A stretch of 64,000 nt of DNA, from positions 16,843 to 80,842 of the forward strand of contig CAYSJJ010000007.1 of assembly GCA_964431365.1 (NCBI GenBank). Direction: 5' to 3'. The notes below the pieces were generated by a model. It searched no databases and was not told the DNA's origin. It was given only the letters and a program-made list of their open reading frames with translations. The translations under genes and the position numbers were made by a program. This stretch comes from Geomobilibacter sp964431365 (lineage in GTDB: Bacteria > Desulfobacterota > Desulfuromonadia > Geobacterales > DSM-12255). Of this stretch, positions 1 to 8,146 are shown piece after piece. Position 1 is the stretch's first letter. Every line of letters begins with the position of its first letter.

Positions 1-702
1 CTGCTCCTGGCAACAGCGGTCAAGGATCTCCGCACCCTCTTCTGGCTCGCTGCCATCCCCGGCATTGCGGCAGTGCTGGTCATCGTCCTTTTCGTTCGGG
101 AGCCTCCCCGCCGGGACCATGCCGTTACCGCCATCCGCCTGGTCACCCCGCGCGGCGAACTCCTCAAATTCCTCCTGATCCTCCTCCTCTTCACCCTCGG
201 CAACTCGTCGGACGCCTTCCTGCTCCTGCGGGCCGGCAACCTGGGGGTGACGCCGGCCAAGATCCCGCTCCTCTGGGCCTTTTTCCACCTGAGCAAGATG
301 CTCTCGGCCACGCCGTTCGGGGCGCTCTCCGACCGACTCGGCCGCCGGATACTGATCATTGCCGGCTGGCTGGTCTATGCCCTCTCCTACCTCGGTTTTG
401 CCCTTGCCACCGCCGAGTGGCAGATCTGGGCGCTGTTCGCCTTCTATGGACTGTTCTACGGCCTGACCGAAGGGGTGGAAAAGGCGCTCCTGGCCGACCT
501 GGCGCCGGCCACTGAACGGGGCAGCGCCTTTGGCTGGTACAACTGCGCCATCGGGGCCGGAGCGCTCCCGGCCAGCCTCCTCTTCGGCTTTGTCTGGCAG
601 CTGCTCTCGCCCCAGGCCGCCTTTGGGATGGGTGCAGGGCTTGCACTGCTCTCCGCGTTTATGCTTATTTTGATGGTAAGGGAAAAGTCTGATACTGCCT
701 GA
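1..702 (+). CDS. MFS transporter, C-terminal part (5' end outside window)
   Basis: The reading frame is open from base 1, so the gene begins upstream of the window and only about 233 codons are visible. The visible part has several hydrophobic helices and the cytoplasmic loop motif SDRLGRR, the conserved loop 8-9 signature of the major facilitator superfamily (seen). The in-frame GTG at 73 encodes an internal valine and is not a start. Members of the family are proton- or solute-driven inner-membrane transporters or drug efflux pumps. The substrate cannot be deduced from this part. The gene ends 70 bp before the convergent toxin gene. Confidence 0.85.
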   Translation: MLLATAVKDLRTLFWLAAIPGIAAVLVIVLFVREPPRRDHAVTAIRLVTPRGELLKFLLILLLFTLGNSSDAFLLLRAGNLGVTPAKIPLLWAFFHLSKMLSATPFGALSDRLGRRILIIAGWLVYALSYLGFALATAEWQIWALFAFYGLFYGLTEGVEKALLADLAPATERGSAFGWYNCAIGAGALPASLLFGFVWQLLSPQAAFGMGAGLALLSAFMLILMVREKSDTA

Positions 703-772
703 TGGAGGCTTGGAGAACTGCATTAACGTGACGGGCAAGCCACGATAAGGGCCGTCTATGGAAATCCGGCTC

Positions 773-1069
773 CTACGACCGGTAAGCCTTGTCATGCTGC
801 ACATGCAGACTGACGAGAACTATAGTCGGGCCATTGATAAGGCAGGTCACGGCCCGGGCACTGCCGGTTACGCGGAGCGAGTATAGCTGTTCGCCGGTGG
901 TCGGTTCGATCATACCGTGAAGTTTCTCGAAATTCAGCCCGTTGTGACGCCAGAGTTCTTGCAGTGTCAGCGAATGCAGCAGTTGGAGCATCTTGGCGGC
1001 CGCCTTGCGCACCGGTATCTCCGCTGCCATGACCGCTTCGTCGAATGCGGGCCGGATCTCAATCTTCAC
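773..1069 (-). CDS. RelE/HigB-like toxin of a type II toxin-antitoxin pair
   Basis: A 98-residue basic protein with a RelE/ParE-type layout: an N-terminal helical half with LQELWRHNGLNFEKLHG, then a strand-rich half with YSLRVTGSARAVTCLI, and a C-terminal HDKAYRS tail. RelE-fold toxins usually cleave mRNA at the ribosome. The start is GTG with a GAGGTGGG ribosome binding site inside the upstream gene. It overlaps the antitoxin by 11 bp, which is typical of such pairs. Family assignment rests on length, fold pattern and context, so a HigB or ParE-type target cannot be separated. Confidence 0.75.
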   Translation of the reverse strand: MKIEIRPAFDEAVMAAEIPVRKAAAKMLQLLHSLTLQELWRHNGLNFEKLHGMIEPTTGEQLYSLRVTGSARAVTCLINGPTIVLVSLHVQHDKAYRS

Positions 1070-1328
1070 CGGCCCACCTCTTGGCTACGTCCCCAGCCTG
1101 CTTGGCCGTGCTGACGCTGAGGGAAGGGCGCGGGTCCGCAAGAGACGCGGTAATCGCCTCCTTGGTTTCGGTCGTCCAGGCCCAGAGCTGGTGACGCGGA
1201 ATCGGCTCCACCGGTATCAGCATGATCCGTCCGTCGTCCAGCACTTCAACATCAAGGGCATCACCCGGCTTGATCCCGAGTGACGGAGGAAGGGTAACGC
1301 GTCTTCGTGAATCCGTTTGTACCAGCAT
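1059..1328 (-). CDS. AbrB/MazE-like antitoxin
   Basis: An 89-residue protein opening with MLVQTDSRRRVTLPPSLGIKPGDALDVEVLDDGRIMLIPV, split here by eye into two beta-hairpins: the swapped-hairpin SpoVT-AbrB DNA-binding fold. The start at 1328 follows a strong AGGAGGTGCCC site; an upstream in-frame extension to 1400 lacks one. The C-terminal half (DPRPSLSVSTAKQAGDVAKRW) should wrap the toxin. Antitoxins of this type bind their own promoter and neutralise the partner, so the two genes are probably autoregulated. It precedes the toxin in the transcript, as is usual for AbrB-type pairs. Confidence 0.8.
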   Translation of the reverse strand: MLVQTDSRRRVTLPPSLGIKPGDALDVEVLDDGRIMLIPVEPIPRHQLWAWTTETKEAITASLADPRPSLSVSTAKQAGDVAKRWAGED

Positions 1329-1431
1329 AATGGGCACCTCCTGAAGGCAAGGATAGCAGCCAAAAGGCATTTCGGCAATACCCATTTGTTGCATTTGCAC
1401 GCTGAGACTATGTGACTCCTAGCTGCAAAAA

Positions 1432-1487
1432 GAAAAGCCCCGGATCGCTCCGGGGCCTTTTTAGCCCCGCCTCCAGAGAGGCGGGGC
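1432..1487 (-). terminator. Double hairpin terminator after the cytochrome operon
   Basis: On the minus strand a hairpin with stem AGCCCCGCCTC (1462-1487) is followed by a second hairpin GGCCCCGGA-GCGA-TCCGGGGC and then TTTTCTTTTT. It lies 27 bp past the stop of the 9-heme cytochrome and separates that operon from the toxin-antitoxin pair. Confidence 0.8.
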
Positions 1488-1513
1488 TGCGTCATGCAGT
1501 GATAGAGAAGTCT

Positions 1514-3364
1514 CTACGGACGCTCAGGGGTGCTCCAGGCACCGGTCGTGCGGTTGTACCCACACAAGTAGAGCATGTCGGCGGTCGTCCCCGGAGCGAC
1601 GTCACCAACAGTTGCGCTGGTGGTGTAAGCCTTGGCCCCCTTGCCATACTTGACGGGATCGTAGGCTATTGCGGTCGCACTGGCGGAGTAGTTCAGCGCC
1701 TTGTCGTCAAGGAAGTCAACGGTGTCGTAGACAAGTCGACGCACATAGGTACGGGCATGGACATAGGATCCGACATCTTTGGTCAGCAGGTTGAGGTTAA
1801 AGGCGGCCCCCATTAGCCGCTTGCCGAATACCTGATTCTTTGTGCCACGGGTCCAGTCCTTGAGGGCAGTCTTGCCGGTGGGGTCCTTGGTCAGGTCGTA
1901 GAAGTACGGATAGGCATTCGGATCGTACTTGACGTTGTACTTGGTGAGGAAAAGGTTTTGAATGAGTGCCAGCGCATCAGTGAAGCCGAGGGCCTGCTCC
2001 TCGAGGAACACCGTCTTGAAGTTTGCGCCGGTCAGGGGAACGCCGCCCTCCGAATCATGGCAGTTGACGCACACTTGGTTGAAGGCGTTGGCGTCGATCT
2101 GCCAGGTGTGGCCGTGAGCCGCACGATCACCGGTAGGAGCGCCATTGGCATTCAGGTGGCAAGTAACGCAGGGACCATTGTCATCAAACGAGCCCGGAAC
2201 AAAGACGGCCGGATTGTGGGAGTCGCCGTTGATCATGGTGGTACCAAGCTTACGGTGGGTGGAGGTGACGCCGCCAGAGACGCCGTAAGTCGGCACGGAG
2301 GTGCTATCCGGAGTCATGGTCTTCAGCCGGGTACTGGTGCCGATAACCTGAGCGGAGCTGGTGAAATTCCAGAAACCGGACGCCATATACATCAGAGCAG
2401 CACCGGCCTTGTAGTGAGAGTTCTTAAAGCTGGCGTTGGTGAAATCGGTGATCGCCTCGATGGAGTCGGCATTCTCGCGGCCAGTGTGGCAGGCTACGCA
2501 GAGGTTACTCTTGCTGATGTTCGGAAGGGTCTTGGGATTCTTATTGCTGTTGTAAGGAGCGGTAAACGCCGTAGAGCCCTTGACGGCAAAGCTGTCGTTC
2601 ACGTGGCATGTGCGGCAGGTCAGGACTTCACGCCCATTATCCCCTGCGGTGGCCCAGCTTTGGGCCGGGAAGGGGTCTGACCAGGCGCCAGTTGTACCGC
2701 CGGTGGTCCCAGCAAGGAAGTTGCTGTAACCGGTCGAGGTGTGGCAACGGATACAGCTGGTATTCTCCTTGAAGTCCTCATCGGCGAACGCCGGGGAATT
2801 GACGTCCCCGTGGCCGGATTCAGCCCAGGCCTTGCGCTCGGCCGCGCCCTTGCCCTTGAGCGGATTGTGCGGCTCATGGCAGGCGGTGCAGCCGTTCTCA
2901 AAGTTCTTGGTCACGTACATGGCCGATGATACTGCGTTGGCACCAGCAGTCATGTTCCTGAAGTGGGCTGCCTGAATGGCCGTCGGCTTCTTGTTGGCGT
3001 TGTACTGGCCCAGGAAAGCTGGCTGGTGGCAGCCGAAGCACTTGCCCGCCTTGTCAGGATTCGAGAACGGGATAGGGCCGACGCCGTTATGCTCTGCACC
3101 GCCGCCGTGACAATCCTGGCAGCCGACCACTTCACCCACGCCGTTGATGAAGTGTGCGGACTGGACGTACTCGGAGTAAATCGGCATGCCGCTTTGGGAG
3201 TTGTACGATGCACCGTGGCACTGGGCGCAGGTCTTTTCGTCAACCTTTGCGACATCGGCAGCGGCAGTCGTCCCTTCCTTGTTTCCCGAACCGCAACCGG
3301 TAAGGGATGCAGCGAGCAATGTTGCGGCAAGTAGAGCTGAATAAAGATAAGGTTTTCTACTCAT
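1514..3364 (-). CDS. Nine-heme outer-membrane lipoprotein cytochrome c
   Basis: A 616-residue protein with a lipoprotein signal (hydrophobic stretch, lipobox LTGC with Cys24) and nine CXXCH heme sites: CAQCH, CQDCH, CFGCH, CTACH, CIRCH, CRTCH, CVACH, CVTCH, CVNCH. The start at 3364 follows AAGGAGGAAAG. It is the last gene of TetR - barrel - 8-heme cytochrome - lipoprotein cytochrome, the layout of porin-cytochrome conduits that carry electrons across the outer membrane of Geobacter, so it is probably the surface-facing cytochrome. The best characterised member, OmcB, has 12 hemes; this one has nine, so I give no symbol. The last 150 or so residues contain no heme site. Confidence 0.9.
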   Translation of the reverse strand: MSRKPYLYSALLAATLLAASLTGCGSGNKEGTTAAADVAKVDEKTCAQCHGASYNSQSGMPIYSEYVQSAHFINGVGEVVGCQDCHGGGAEHNGVGPIPFSNPDKAGKCFGCHQPAFLGQYNANKKPTAIQAAHFRNMTAGANAVSSAMYVTKNFENGCTACHEPHNPLKGKGAAERKAWAESGHGDVNSPAFADEDFKENTSCIRCHTSTGYSNFLAGTTGGTTGAWSDPFPAQSWATAGDNGREVLTCRTCHVNDSFAVKGSTAFTAPYNSNKNPKTLPNISKSNLCVACHTGRENADSIEAITDFTNASFKNSHYKAGAALMYMASGFWNFTSSAQVIGTSTRLKTMTPDSTSVPTYGVSGGVTSTHRKLGTTMINGDSHNPAVFVPGSFDDNGPCVTCHLNANGAPTGDRAAHGHTWQIDANAFNQVCVNCHDSEGGVPLTGANFKTVFLEEQALGFTDALALIQNLFLTKYNVKYDPNAYPYFYDLTKDPTGKTALKDWTRGTKNQVFGKRLMGAAFNLNLLTKDVGSYVHARTYVRRLVYDTVDFLDDKALNYSASATAIAYDPVKYGKGAKAYTTSATVGDVAPGTTADMLYLCGYNRTTGAWSTPERP

Positions 3365-3397
3365 TCTCTTTCCTCCTTCGTGGGTTGTTTGCATACT

Positions 3398-4099
3398 TTA
3401 AAAAGTTCCCGGCAAGTGACATTTCCTACAAACTTTATCTCCGGCCTTGTCTTTAAAATTCCCTTTGATGTCCTTCCAATTGCGCGGATGTGGGTTGGTC
3501 CCGCCCGGCTTGTTGGCGTGGCACTGGATGCAGACATCGCCTTCCGGGTGGCAGGTCTGGCAGGATTGCAGGTTGCGCCGGGCCTCGGTTGCATGTTCAT
3601 GCAGGGCCGGTGCGTATCTCTGGCCGTCCGGACCGAGCATCAGGTGCGACTTGATCCGCAGTTTGCCTTTCGGGAAGCGGTCGTGGCAGGCGGTGCAGAA
3701 CTTCTGGTCATGGCAGCGGTAGCAGGTCTGCGGGTTGTCCTGCGCCTTGATCGGGTGGATGGTGATGAAGTCGCTGCGGTGACTCTTGGGCGCGAAATCA
3801 CGACCGAAGTTTTCGGCTGAAAGATCGGCATTGATGCCGCCGCCTTTGTGGCAGTCAAGGCAGAACGACTGGTTGTGGCATTGGGCGCAGTTGTTGGGTG
3901 ACTGCTTGACGAGCGTCCGGTGACTCCTGACCCAGTCGCCGTCGTGATTGGGAGCGATCCCCTCGGCCTTGTGACAATCGTTGCACTCGGCAATCTTCAT
4001 CTCGGCGTATTCTTTATGCTGCTGTTTCTGGGCTACGGCCTGCTGGACATACAAGACGGACATCATCAGAAGCAGGCAGACGAATAACATCTTCTTCAC
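3398..4099 (-). CDS. Periplasmic eight-heme cytochrome c (OmaB-like)
   Basis: A 233-residue exported protein: signal peptide ending near VAQ at about residue 24, then eight CXXCH motifs (CNDCH, CAQCH, CLDCH, CYRCH, CTACH, CQTCH, CIQCH, CRKCH) with many extra histidines for distal ligation. The start is GTG in GTGAAGAAGATG preceded by AGGGGGTGCACCT. Size and heme number match the periplasmic OmaB/OmaC component of the porin-cytochrome complex, which hands electrons into the barrel. It lies between the barrel and the lipoprotein cytochrome genes with short gaps, so the three are probably cotranscribed and assembled together. Confidence 0.88.
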   Translation of the reverse strand: MKKMLFVCLLLMMSVLYVQQAVAQKQQHKEYAEMKIAECNDCHKAEGIAPNHDGDWVRSHRTLVKQSPNNCAQCHNQSFCLDCHKGGGINADLSAENFGRDFAPKSHRSDFITIHPIKAQDNPQTCYRCHDQKFCTACHDRFPKGKLRIKSHLMLGPDGQRYAPALHEHATEARRNLQSCQTCHPEGDVCIQCHANKPGGTNPHPRNWKDIKGNFKDKAGDKVCRKCHLPGTF

Positions 4100-4114
4100 A
4101 GGTGCACCCCCTTT

Positions 4115-5332
4115 CTAAAAGTCGTAGTCGAACGTGACCCGACCGGATGTATTGTGGCTGAACTGAGCGTTGACGTCAGCCTGGATGCGCCCGGAAACGG
4201 CCATATTGTTGGCTAGTTTGTATTTGCCTCCCAGCCAGTATCTGCGGGCGATTTCGTCGCCGGTCAGCACATCGCGCTGGTACACGTCATAGGTGAAGCC
4301 AGCGGCGACCTGAGCCTGCTTGTTGATTTCATAGTCCGCGTCGATGATCGCGCCGTTGGTGGAGCCGTAATAGCCGTTGCGGTTGTCGTATTCGACGTTG
4401 AACCGCAGATGTTCGAGTGGCCGCACGGTGACCCCGCCATGATAGACGTTGGCCGCGGCACCTTCGCCGTACCCCTGGCGGTTGTAACCTGCATTGATCG
4501 AGAGCATGTCGTTGAGCGTGTAATCAACCCTGAAGAGACCTTCCTGATACTGGTTGACCGCGAACACCGAATAGATGGAGGTGGTGTCGAACGTGGCATA
4601 GCTCTGATAGTACTCGCCGGTGAAGATCAGGCTGGATGTGGGGTAATATTTAAGGCCCGCCTGCACTTCGTTGAATATCTCGGATGTCAGGTCATATTTC
4701 GCATTCCCATACACCTTGATATTGTTCAGCAGGTACTGTTTTCCGGAGATCCCGAGGATGTCACGGGCGGTATCGCCATGGTCCCATTTGCGGAACCAGC
4801 TCACTTCGGCATCAGTCTGTTTGAAACCGGTCAGATATGCCGAAATGCCCAGGTCAGTATTCCAGCCATAGCCGGTTTCGCCGTTGAGACCGAAGATTAC
4901 GTCGCGGCCGCCTAGGAGCGTAAATCCGACTGGCCCGACATTCTTGATGTCAAGTTGAAGTCCGTCGATAATTGCACTCCCTGCGGCGTTGTTGACGAAC
5001 TGCCGGCCGAGCTTGATGTCGGCCTTGTCGAACAGGTCGCGATACTCGCCGTAGAGGTAATAAAGCCGACCATTGAGCCCTTCTCCGTTTGTCAGGTCCT
5101 GGGACGCCCGCCCATAGCCGTAGATGGAGAATTTACCAGACTTGTCGATGTTGGTGATGCCAACCCGCAGGTACTCACCCAGTTCAACCTGGCGCGTGTC
5201 TTCTTTAAGCTCGTTGTTGAACCATGTTAACTGGGTTGAGCTTCGGCCATGGATTTCCGCACTCCAGCCGACTGTAGCTGGCAATAGCATCATCGAGGCC
5301 AGAAGTAATCTCGTTACTCCTTTAATGCCCAT
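4115..5332 (-). CDS. Outer-membrane beta-barrel of a porin-cytochrome conduit (OmbB-like)
   Basis: A 405-residue protein with a signal peptide (ends near GWSA) and a long series of alternating amphipathic strands such as YYLYGEYRDLFDKADIKLGRQFV, ending in GRVTFDYDF with C-terminal phenylalanine, the usual outer-membrane insertion signal. In conduits of this kind the barrel sheaths the cytochromes. The start at 5332 has AAAGGAGGTTCACTTG in front; the same frame stays open for 141 codons upstream but that part overlaps the regulator gene and is not coding. The start overlaps the end of the TetR gene by 11 bp, suggesting translational coupling. Confidence 0.88.
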   Translation of the reverse strand: MGIKGVTRLLLASMMLLPATVGWSAEIHGRSSTQLTWFNNELKEDTRQVELGEYLRVGITNIDKSGKFSIYGYGRASQDLTNGEGLNGRLYYLYGEYRDLFDKADIKLGRQFVNNAAGSAIIDGLQLDIKNVGPVGFTLLGGRDVIFGLNGETGYGWNTDLGISAYLTGFKQTDAEVSWFRKWDHGDTARDILGISGKQYLLNNIKVYGNAKYDLTSEIFNEVQAGLKYYPTSSLIFTGEYYQSYATFDTTSIYSVFAVNQYQEGLFRVDYTLNDMLSINAGYNRQGYGEGAAANVYHGGVTVRPLEHLRFNVEYDNRNGYYGSTNGAIIDADYEINKQAQVAAGFTYDVYQRDVLTGDEIARRYWLGGKYKLANNMAVSGRIQADVNAQFSHNTSGRVTFDYDF

Positions 5333-6080
5333 CAAGTGAACCTCCTTTCGTGGAATTGCATTTTTCAACTTCTTTGTTGGCAGATGTCTCTTTAACCATT
5401 CCTCCCTTCCTGTTTGAGTTTGCAGTTTCTGAACGGGCTGATACACGATGTTCGGTGCCAAAGGCGAATATACGGACGAATTCAGCAATCGCCTTATTGC
5501 AATCGATGCTTCGGCAACTCTTGCGCTGTAGGATCTCTTCAATATTAAAGAAACTGAAAAAAATCCCGTGAAACGCCCTGGCCGCCAGTTCGGGGTCAAA
5601 ACTGCGGAGTCCGCCCCGCTGCTGCATAGCCCGGAGGTACGATGCGTAGGTGGCAAAAAGAGTGTCGAGAAAGGTGTGATATATCTGATGCATCTTGTCG
5701 GGGGAGTGGAGCAACTCGCCATGGAGGATCTTGATCCAGTCGCGCAGGCCGTCAAGCGTTGTCAGCAAATGGTTGGCAAGTATGGTCAGCCCTTCCTCAT
5801 ACGGAAGGTCGACGACACTCGGAATCAGATCCTGAACCTCCAACACCGAGTAGTGGTTGATAACCGCTTCCAACAATTGCTCCTTGGTGGCAAAGTGACG
5901 GAACAGGGTGACTTCCGAGAGATCGGCACAACGGGCAATTTCCCGCGTGCTGGCCCCCCGGAATCCCTTTTCGGAAAACATCTGGATAGCGGCCGCAAGG
6001 ATCCGTTCGTGGGTCTCCTGACCCCCCTTGCCCGCAGAACGCGCGGCTTTCGATGTCTGTGATAGAGGCTCTGTTTGCAT
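5322..6080 (-). CDS. TetR/AcrR-family regulator of the cytochrome operon
   Basis: A 252-residue protein with an N-terminal helix-turn-helix region (ETHERILAAAIQMFSEKGF, then STREIARCADLSEVTLFRHF, then TKEQLLEAV), the TetR family pattern. The C-terminal ligand-binding part is unremarkable until a polar tail (NRKGGMVKETSANKEVEKCN). It is the first gene of the operon, as the TetR-type OrfR is in the omcB loci of Geobacter sulfurreducens, and probably represses its own operon. The start at 6080 gives MQTEPLSQTSK; the ribosome site is weak, so the start is a judgement. Confidence 0.85.
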   Translation of the reverse strand: MQTEPLSQTSKAARSAGKGGQETHERILAAAIQMFSEKGFRGASTREIARCADLSEVTLFRHFATKEQLLEAVINHYSVLEVQDLIPSVVDLPYEEGLTILANHLLTTLDGLRDWIKILHGELLHSPDKMHQIYHTFLDTLFATYASYLRAMQQRGGLRSFDPELAARAFHGIFFSFFNIEEILQRKSCRSIDCNKAIAEFVRIFAFGTEHRVSARSETANSNRKGGMVKETSANKEVEKCNSTKGGSLDGH

Positions 6081-6118
6081 GTAGGTACTTACTGTATCGG
6101 CAAACAAAAATATTCTTA

Positions 6119-6146
6119 AGTTTATTCTGTAAAAAATTACAGTCAA
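6119..6146 (-). promoter_or_regulatory. Promoter of the TetR/cytochrome operon with palindromic operator
   Basis: On the minus strand TTGACT (6146-6141), a 16-bp spacer and TAAACT (6124-6119). The spacer holds the palindrome CTGTAAAAAATTACAG (6127-6142; arms of six around AAAA). An inverted repeat placed between -35 and -10 is a typical TetR-family operator position, so autorepression is inferred. The rest of the 310-bp gap up to 6390 is AT-rich and shows a TATATAAAAG stretch near 6222 that might serve the divergent TPR gene; I see nothing else in it. Confidence 0.6.
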
Positions 6147-6390
6147 TACACACTCGAACGCATTAATTATTATTTAGCGCTAACAATGTGCACGTAGCAG
6201 GGGTTTGAGGTTATCGTTACGATATATAAAAGAGCTCACCTGCAGTACCAATAACGGCACGGAATCATTACGACATGCTAATGCAGTACATTCACGACTC
6301 TTCACCGGACCTGTCTCGAAGAAATCCCCCGCGTGACTTAATCGATTCTAAGCTATTGACTGCAGGGAGCAGTTACCCTACGGTATCCCC

Positions 6391-6999
6391 ATGTCACACT
6401 CTCCCGACAGACGCCCACTGCTTGGCCGGATCACTCGACTGCTTGTCACCGCCATTGCCTTCGCGCTGCTGGCGACCCTGCCGGCCACGACCATCGCCTT
6501 GGAACAGCCGCCTGCCGGCGTTACCGCTACACCTCCCTCCCCCACCGACATCGACGCCTGGCTGAGAAAGGGAATGGAGCAGAACGCCGCCGGGCGCTAC
6601 CAGGAGGCACTGGATGCCTTCCAGCAGGCCGTGGCCATCGACCCGACCAACTCCTTTGCCTGGTTCAACCTGGGAACCTCTGCAGCCCTGCTTGGCCGTT
6701 ACCGGGAAGCGGCCGGCTTCCTCAGGGAAGCGGTGAAGATCACGCCAGATCTCCTTCCGGCCTGGAGCAACCTGGGCGCATTGTATAACCACCTGCAGAG
6801 CCCGGCGGAGGCCTTGGCGGCTTTCCAGGAGGTAGTGAGGCTGCAGCCCGGCAATGCCGAGGCCCATTACCAGTCTGCCCTTGCACTCCTCGCCCTGGGC
6901 AGGATGGACGAGGCCCGCGCCGAATACCTGACGCTCCGCAGTATCGACCCCGCCTTGGCAGAAAAACTCCGCCCCAGCTTCCCGGAACAGAAGAAATAA
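6391..6999 (+). CDS. Exported TPR-repeat protein
   Basis: A 202-residue protein with a basic N-terminus and one hydrophobic segment (about residues 15-36, signal peptide or anchor ending near TIALEQ), followed by three clear tetratricopeptide repeats: AAGRYQEALDAFQQAVAIDP, LLGRYREAAGFLREAVKITP, and LQSPAEALAAFQEVVRLQP, plus a fourth degenerate one. TPR units form protein-binding scaffolds; the partner is unknown. It stands alone between the divergent cytochrome operon and the convergent hpnH gene, with a terminator just downstream. Confidence 0.8.
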   Translation: MSHSPDRRPLLGRITRLLVTAIAFALLATLPATTIALEQPPAGVTATPPSPTDIDAWLRKGMEQNAAGRYQEALDAFQQAVAIDPTNSFAWFNLGTSAALLGRYREAAGFLREAVKITPDLLPAWSNLGALYNHLQSPAEALAAFQEVVRLQPGNAEAHYQSALALLALGRMDEARAEYLTLRSIDPALAEKLRPSFPEQKK

Positions 7000-7034
7000 A
7001 AAAAGCCGCCCTGCAGGGTGCAGGACGGCTTTCG
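6997..7034. terminator. Bidirectional terminator between the TPR gene and hpnH
   Basis: Stem AAAGCCG(C/T)CCTGCA with loop, flanked by A-run on the left and T-containing sequence on the right; works for the TPR gene on the plus strand and, with TTTTTTTAT in that direction, for hpnH on the minus strand. Confidence 0.8.
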
Positions 7035-7059
7035 GATCGGCCGGAAAGGCTTCTTCGTA

Positions 7060-8058
7060 TCAGGTTAAGTTCCAGATCGCCATTTCCAGGATATCCTTCC
7101 AGCTCTTGGCGATCTCGTTCACCACGGTCGGCTCAAACCCGCAGTGCATCATGCACTGGGCGCAGCGCTCGTCGCGACCGACACCATAGCGGTTCCAGTC
7201 GGTCTTCTCCATCATCTCCTTGAAGGTCGGATAGTGGGTGTCGGTGATCAGGTAACAGGGGGCTTTCCACCCTTGCGGATTGCGGGTCGGATTCCCCCAT
7301 GGGGTGCACTGGAGCTTCTTCTCCCCTTTGAGAAAACGGAGATACATGGGGGTGGACCAGAAGCGGAACCGCTTGCTCATTTCGTAAACCTGACCGAACT
7401 TACGTTCGATCTCCTGCCGCTCCAGGAAAAGTTGCTCGCCCACCGCCTCATAGCTGAACCCGGGGGCCACCAGCAGGCCGTCCACACCGATTTCGGTAAG
7501 CATGGAGAAGAGCATCTCGATCTCCACCAGATCGGTGTCCTTGAAGATGGTGGTATTGGTGCAGACCCGGAAGCCGAGCTGTTTTGCCCGCTTTATCCCC
7601 GCGATGGCGGTCTTGAAGGTCCCTTTGCGCTCCAGGAGCCGATCGTGGGTCTCTTCCATGCCATCCATGTGGACGTTGAGCGTGAAATTAGGGTGTGGCC
7701 GGAGCCGGTCAAGTGACTTTTCCAGCAGGAGGGCATTGGTGCAGAACTGGATATGCTTGCCGCGCTGCAGTACCGCCTCGACCAGTTCGAAGACGTGGGG
7801 ATAGAGGAACGGCTCGCCGCCGGTGATGGTTACGATGGGGGCGGGACATTCGTCCACCGAGCGGAGGCACTCCTCCAGGCTCATCATCGCCTGGATCGTG
7901 TCGGCATACTCCCGGATCCGGCCGCAACCGGAACAGGCCAGGTTGCAGAGGTGGGTCGGTTCAAGCATCAGGACCAGCGGGTACTTCTCCACTTTGGCCA
8001 GCTTGTTCTTCGCAATGTATTTCGTCAAATCGTAATTCAGTCGCCAGGGGAAACGCAT
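7060..8058 (-). CDS. hpnH: HpnH, adenosyl-hopene transferase (radical SAM)
   Basis: A 332-residue radical SAM enzyme with the CX3CX2C cluster motif CNLACSGC at residues 38-45, the TITGGEPFLYPH SAM-binding segment, and a cysteine-rich end (DERCAQCMMHCGFEP). HpnH joins the 5'-deoxyadenosyl group to diploptene, the first step toward C35 bacteriohopanetriol-type hopanoids. Start ATG at 8058 (MRFPWRL, typical HpnH beginning) with AAAGGAA upstream; a TTG one codon earlier is possible. It is the last gene of the minus-strand shc-hpnA-dxs-hpnH group. Confidence 0.93.
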   Translation of the reverse strand: MRFPWRLNYDLTKYIAKNKLAKVEKYPLVLMLEPTHLCNLACSGCGRIREYADTIQAMMSLEECLRSVDECPAPIVTITGGEPFLYPHVFELVEAVLQRGKHIQFCTNALLLEKSLDRLRPHPNFTLNVHMDGMEETHDRLLERKGTFKTAIAGIKRAKQLGFRVCTNTTIFKDTDLVEIEMLFSMLTEIGVDGLLVAPGFSYEAVGEQLFLERQEIERKFGQVYEMSKRFRFWSTPMYLRFLKGEKKLQCTPWGNPTRNPQGWKAPCYLITDTHYPTFKEMMEKTDWNRYGVGRDERCAQCMMHCGFEPTVVNEIAKSWKDILEMAIWNLT

Positions 8059-8146
8059 CAATCAAATTCCTTTCAATTGCCTACATATGTCGGGTCGAAC
8101 GCCATTCGTCCCGGGCGCATGACATGCGCCTCTACACATACTACGA

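Noticed and set aside
5333..5755. Upstream extension of the barrel gene by 141 codons
   Set aside because: It overlaps the TetR gene in another frame, and the start at 5332 has both a strong ribosome site and a signal peptide.
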